Shown: positions 6,039 to 6,866 of the stretch, piece by piece
How positions within the stretch are numbered: the first letter of the stretch is position 1
Layout: every line of letters starts with the position of its first letter
DNA from: Crocinitomicaceae bacterium
Lineage (GTDB): Bacteria > Bacteroidota > Bacteroidia > Flavobacteriales_G > Salibacteraceae
Assembly: GCA_018623405.1 (NCBI GenBank)
Contig: JAAZVO010000140.1
Span: 1-6,866 of the forward strand
Direction of reading: 5' to 3'
Length of the DNA stretch: 6,866 nt
Notes under the pieces: generated by a model
Database searches by the model: none
The model's input: only the letters and a program-made list of their open reading frames with translations
What the model was told of the DNA's origin: nothing
Program-made: the position numbers and the translations under genes

Positions 6039-6866
6039 ATGTCATCAGGTTTATTATCCAAACTTGAATTTATTAAAGATAGGTGGGAAGAGGTAGGAAA
6101 AAAAATTACCGATCCCGAAATTATTGCTGATATGAAGCAATATGTAAAACTCAATAAAGAATATAAAGATCTTGAGCCTATCGTAAACGCTTATAATAAT
6201 TACAAGCTAACTCTAGAAAATATTGAGTCTTCGAAAGAAATTCTTGAAACAGAGAAAGATGAAGAATTTAGAGATATGGCTAAGTTAGAGCTTGATGAAC
6301 TTGGTGATAAAAAAGATCAGTTAGAAGAAGAAATAAAGTATTTACTCATTCCTAAAGACCCAGCAGATGCCAAAAATGCGGTGGTAGAAATAAGAGCAGG
6401 AACAGGTGGAGATGAAGCCTCGATTTTTGCCGGAGATCTTTTTAGGATGTACTCTAAATATTGTGACGCTAAAGGCTGGAAAACTGAAATTGTTGATGTT
6501 AGTGAAGGGACTTCAGGAGGCTACAAGGAAATAATTTTTAATGTAGTTGGAGAGGATGTTTTTGGTACAATGAAATTTGAATCAGGGGTGCATCGCGTTC
6601 AAAGAGTTCCACAAACAGAAACTCAAGGTAGAGTTCATACATCGGCTGCAACTGTTGCTGTTTTACCTGAGGCTGAAGAGTTTGATGTTGAAATAAACAT
6701 GAACGAAGTAAAAAAAGAAACGTATTGTTCCTCAGGTCCTGGAGGTCAAAGTGTAAATACCACCTATTCTGCCGTGAGGTTAACCCACTTACCAACTGGC
6801 GTAGTGGCGCAATGCCAAGACCAAAAATCTCAAATAAAAAACTTCGATAAAGCTTTAAAGGTTTTA
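6039..6866 (+). CDS. prfA: Peptide chain release factor 1, 3' end outside the window
   Basis: RF1 recognises UAA and UAG in the ribosomal A site and triggers peptide release. The first 276 codons are present; about 80 should follow, since the family is near 360 residues. The N-terminal helical domain (about 1-100, coiled-coil-like, rich in E and K) is followed by the core motif EIRAGTGGDEASIFA (117-131). The stop-codon-reading tripeptide is P191-Q192-T193 in the context RVPQTETQGRVHTS; the PxT form marks RF1, since RF2 has SPF. The catalytic GGQ loop is G235-G236-Q237 within SSGPGGQSVN. Q237 corresponds to the glutamine methylated by PrmC (E. coli Q235). The start is set by the usual N-terminus and the 2-bp gap after the purM TAG (TAG TT ATG), an arrangement that favours translational coupling. 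No promoter or terminator is visible between the two genes. Confidence 0.97.
   Translation, partial: MSSGLLSKLEFIKDRWEEVGKKITDPEIIADMKQYVKLNKEYKDLEPIVNAYNNYKLTLENIESSKEILETEKDEEFRDMAKLELDELGDKKDQLEEEIKYLLIPKDPADAKNAVVEIRAGTGGDEASIFAGDLFRMYSKYCDAKGWKTEIVDVSEGTSGGYKEIIFNVVGEDVFGTMKFESGVHRVQRVPQTETQGRVHTSAATVAVLPEAEEFDVEINMNEVKKETYCSSGPGGQSVNTTYSAVRLTHLPTGVVAQCQDQKSQIKNFDKALKVL

Noticed and set aside
6538..6795. Reverse-strand 85-codon open frame inside prfA
   Set aside because: It is antisense to the PQT and GGQ regions of RF1, with low-complexity Gln/Leu content and no independent support.
1..6866. CRISPR arrays, tRNA or rRNA genes, insertion sequences, toxin-antitoxin or phage-defence genes
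   Set aside because: No repeat-spacer pattern, cloverleaf, transposase motif or defence-type domain is visible on either strand; the window is filled with housekeeping and envelope genes.

Overview
The window looks like chromosomal DNA from a member of the Bacteroidota, most likely a marine flavobacterium-like organism. The evidence is AT-rich sequence, no convincing Shine-Dalgarno sites, promoter-like boxes of the Bacteroidota TAnnTTTG type, a type III glutamine synthetase, a long (391-residue) PurM directly followed by prfA, and an OmpA-family protein built as TPR, beta-propeller, CRD and OmpA_C. All genes lie on the + strand and coding density is high.

Layout. Positions 1-116 carry the 3' part of a reading frame resembling the catalytic region of histidinol dehydrogenase; the resemblance stops abruptly near position 89. 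It is followed by a small tatA gene (127-357), the pore-forming subunit of twin-arginine protein export. A compact 117-bp regulatory interval (358-474) separates tatA from a type III glutamine synthetase gene (475-2661), the ammonium-assimilating enzyme, which ends at a strong terminator. Next is an independently transcribed gene for a secreted, peptidoglycan-binding, four-domain envelope protein with the same architecture as PorE of the type IX secretion system (2773-4803), also closed by a strong terminator. The last unit is purM (4861-6036), for purine synthesis, and prfA (6039 onward), for translation termination at UAA and UAG. These two are 2 bp apart and prfA runs off the window.

The genes are mostly housekeeping and do not form one pathway; only purM-prfA looks like a tight operon. 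I do not see a new multi-gene system. The parts most worth a second look are regulatory or structural: two identical 12-bp elements 52 bp apart upstream of the glutamine synthetase gene, an imperfect palindrome enclosing its start codon, a terminator ending 3 bp before the purM start codon, and the broken hisD-like reading frame joined to tatA.
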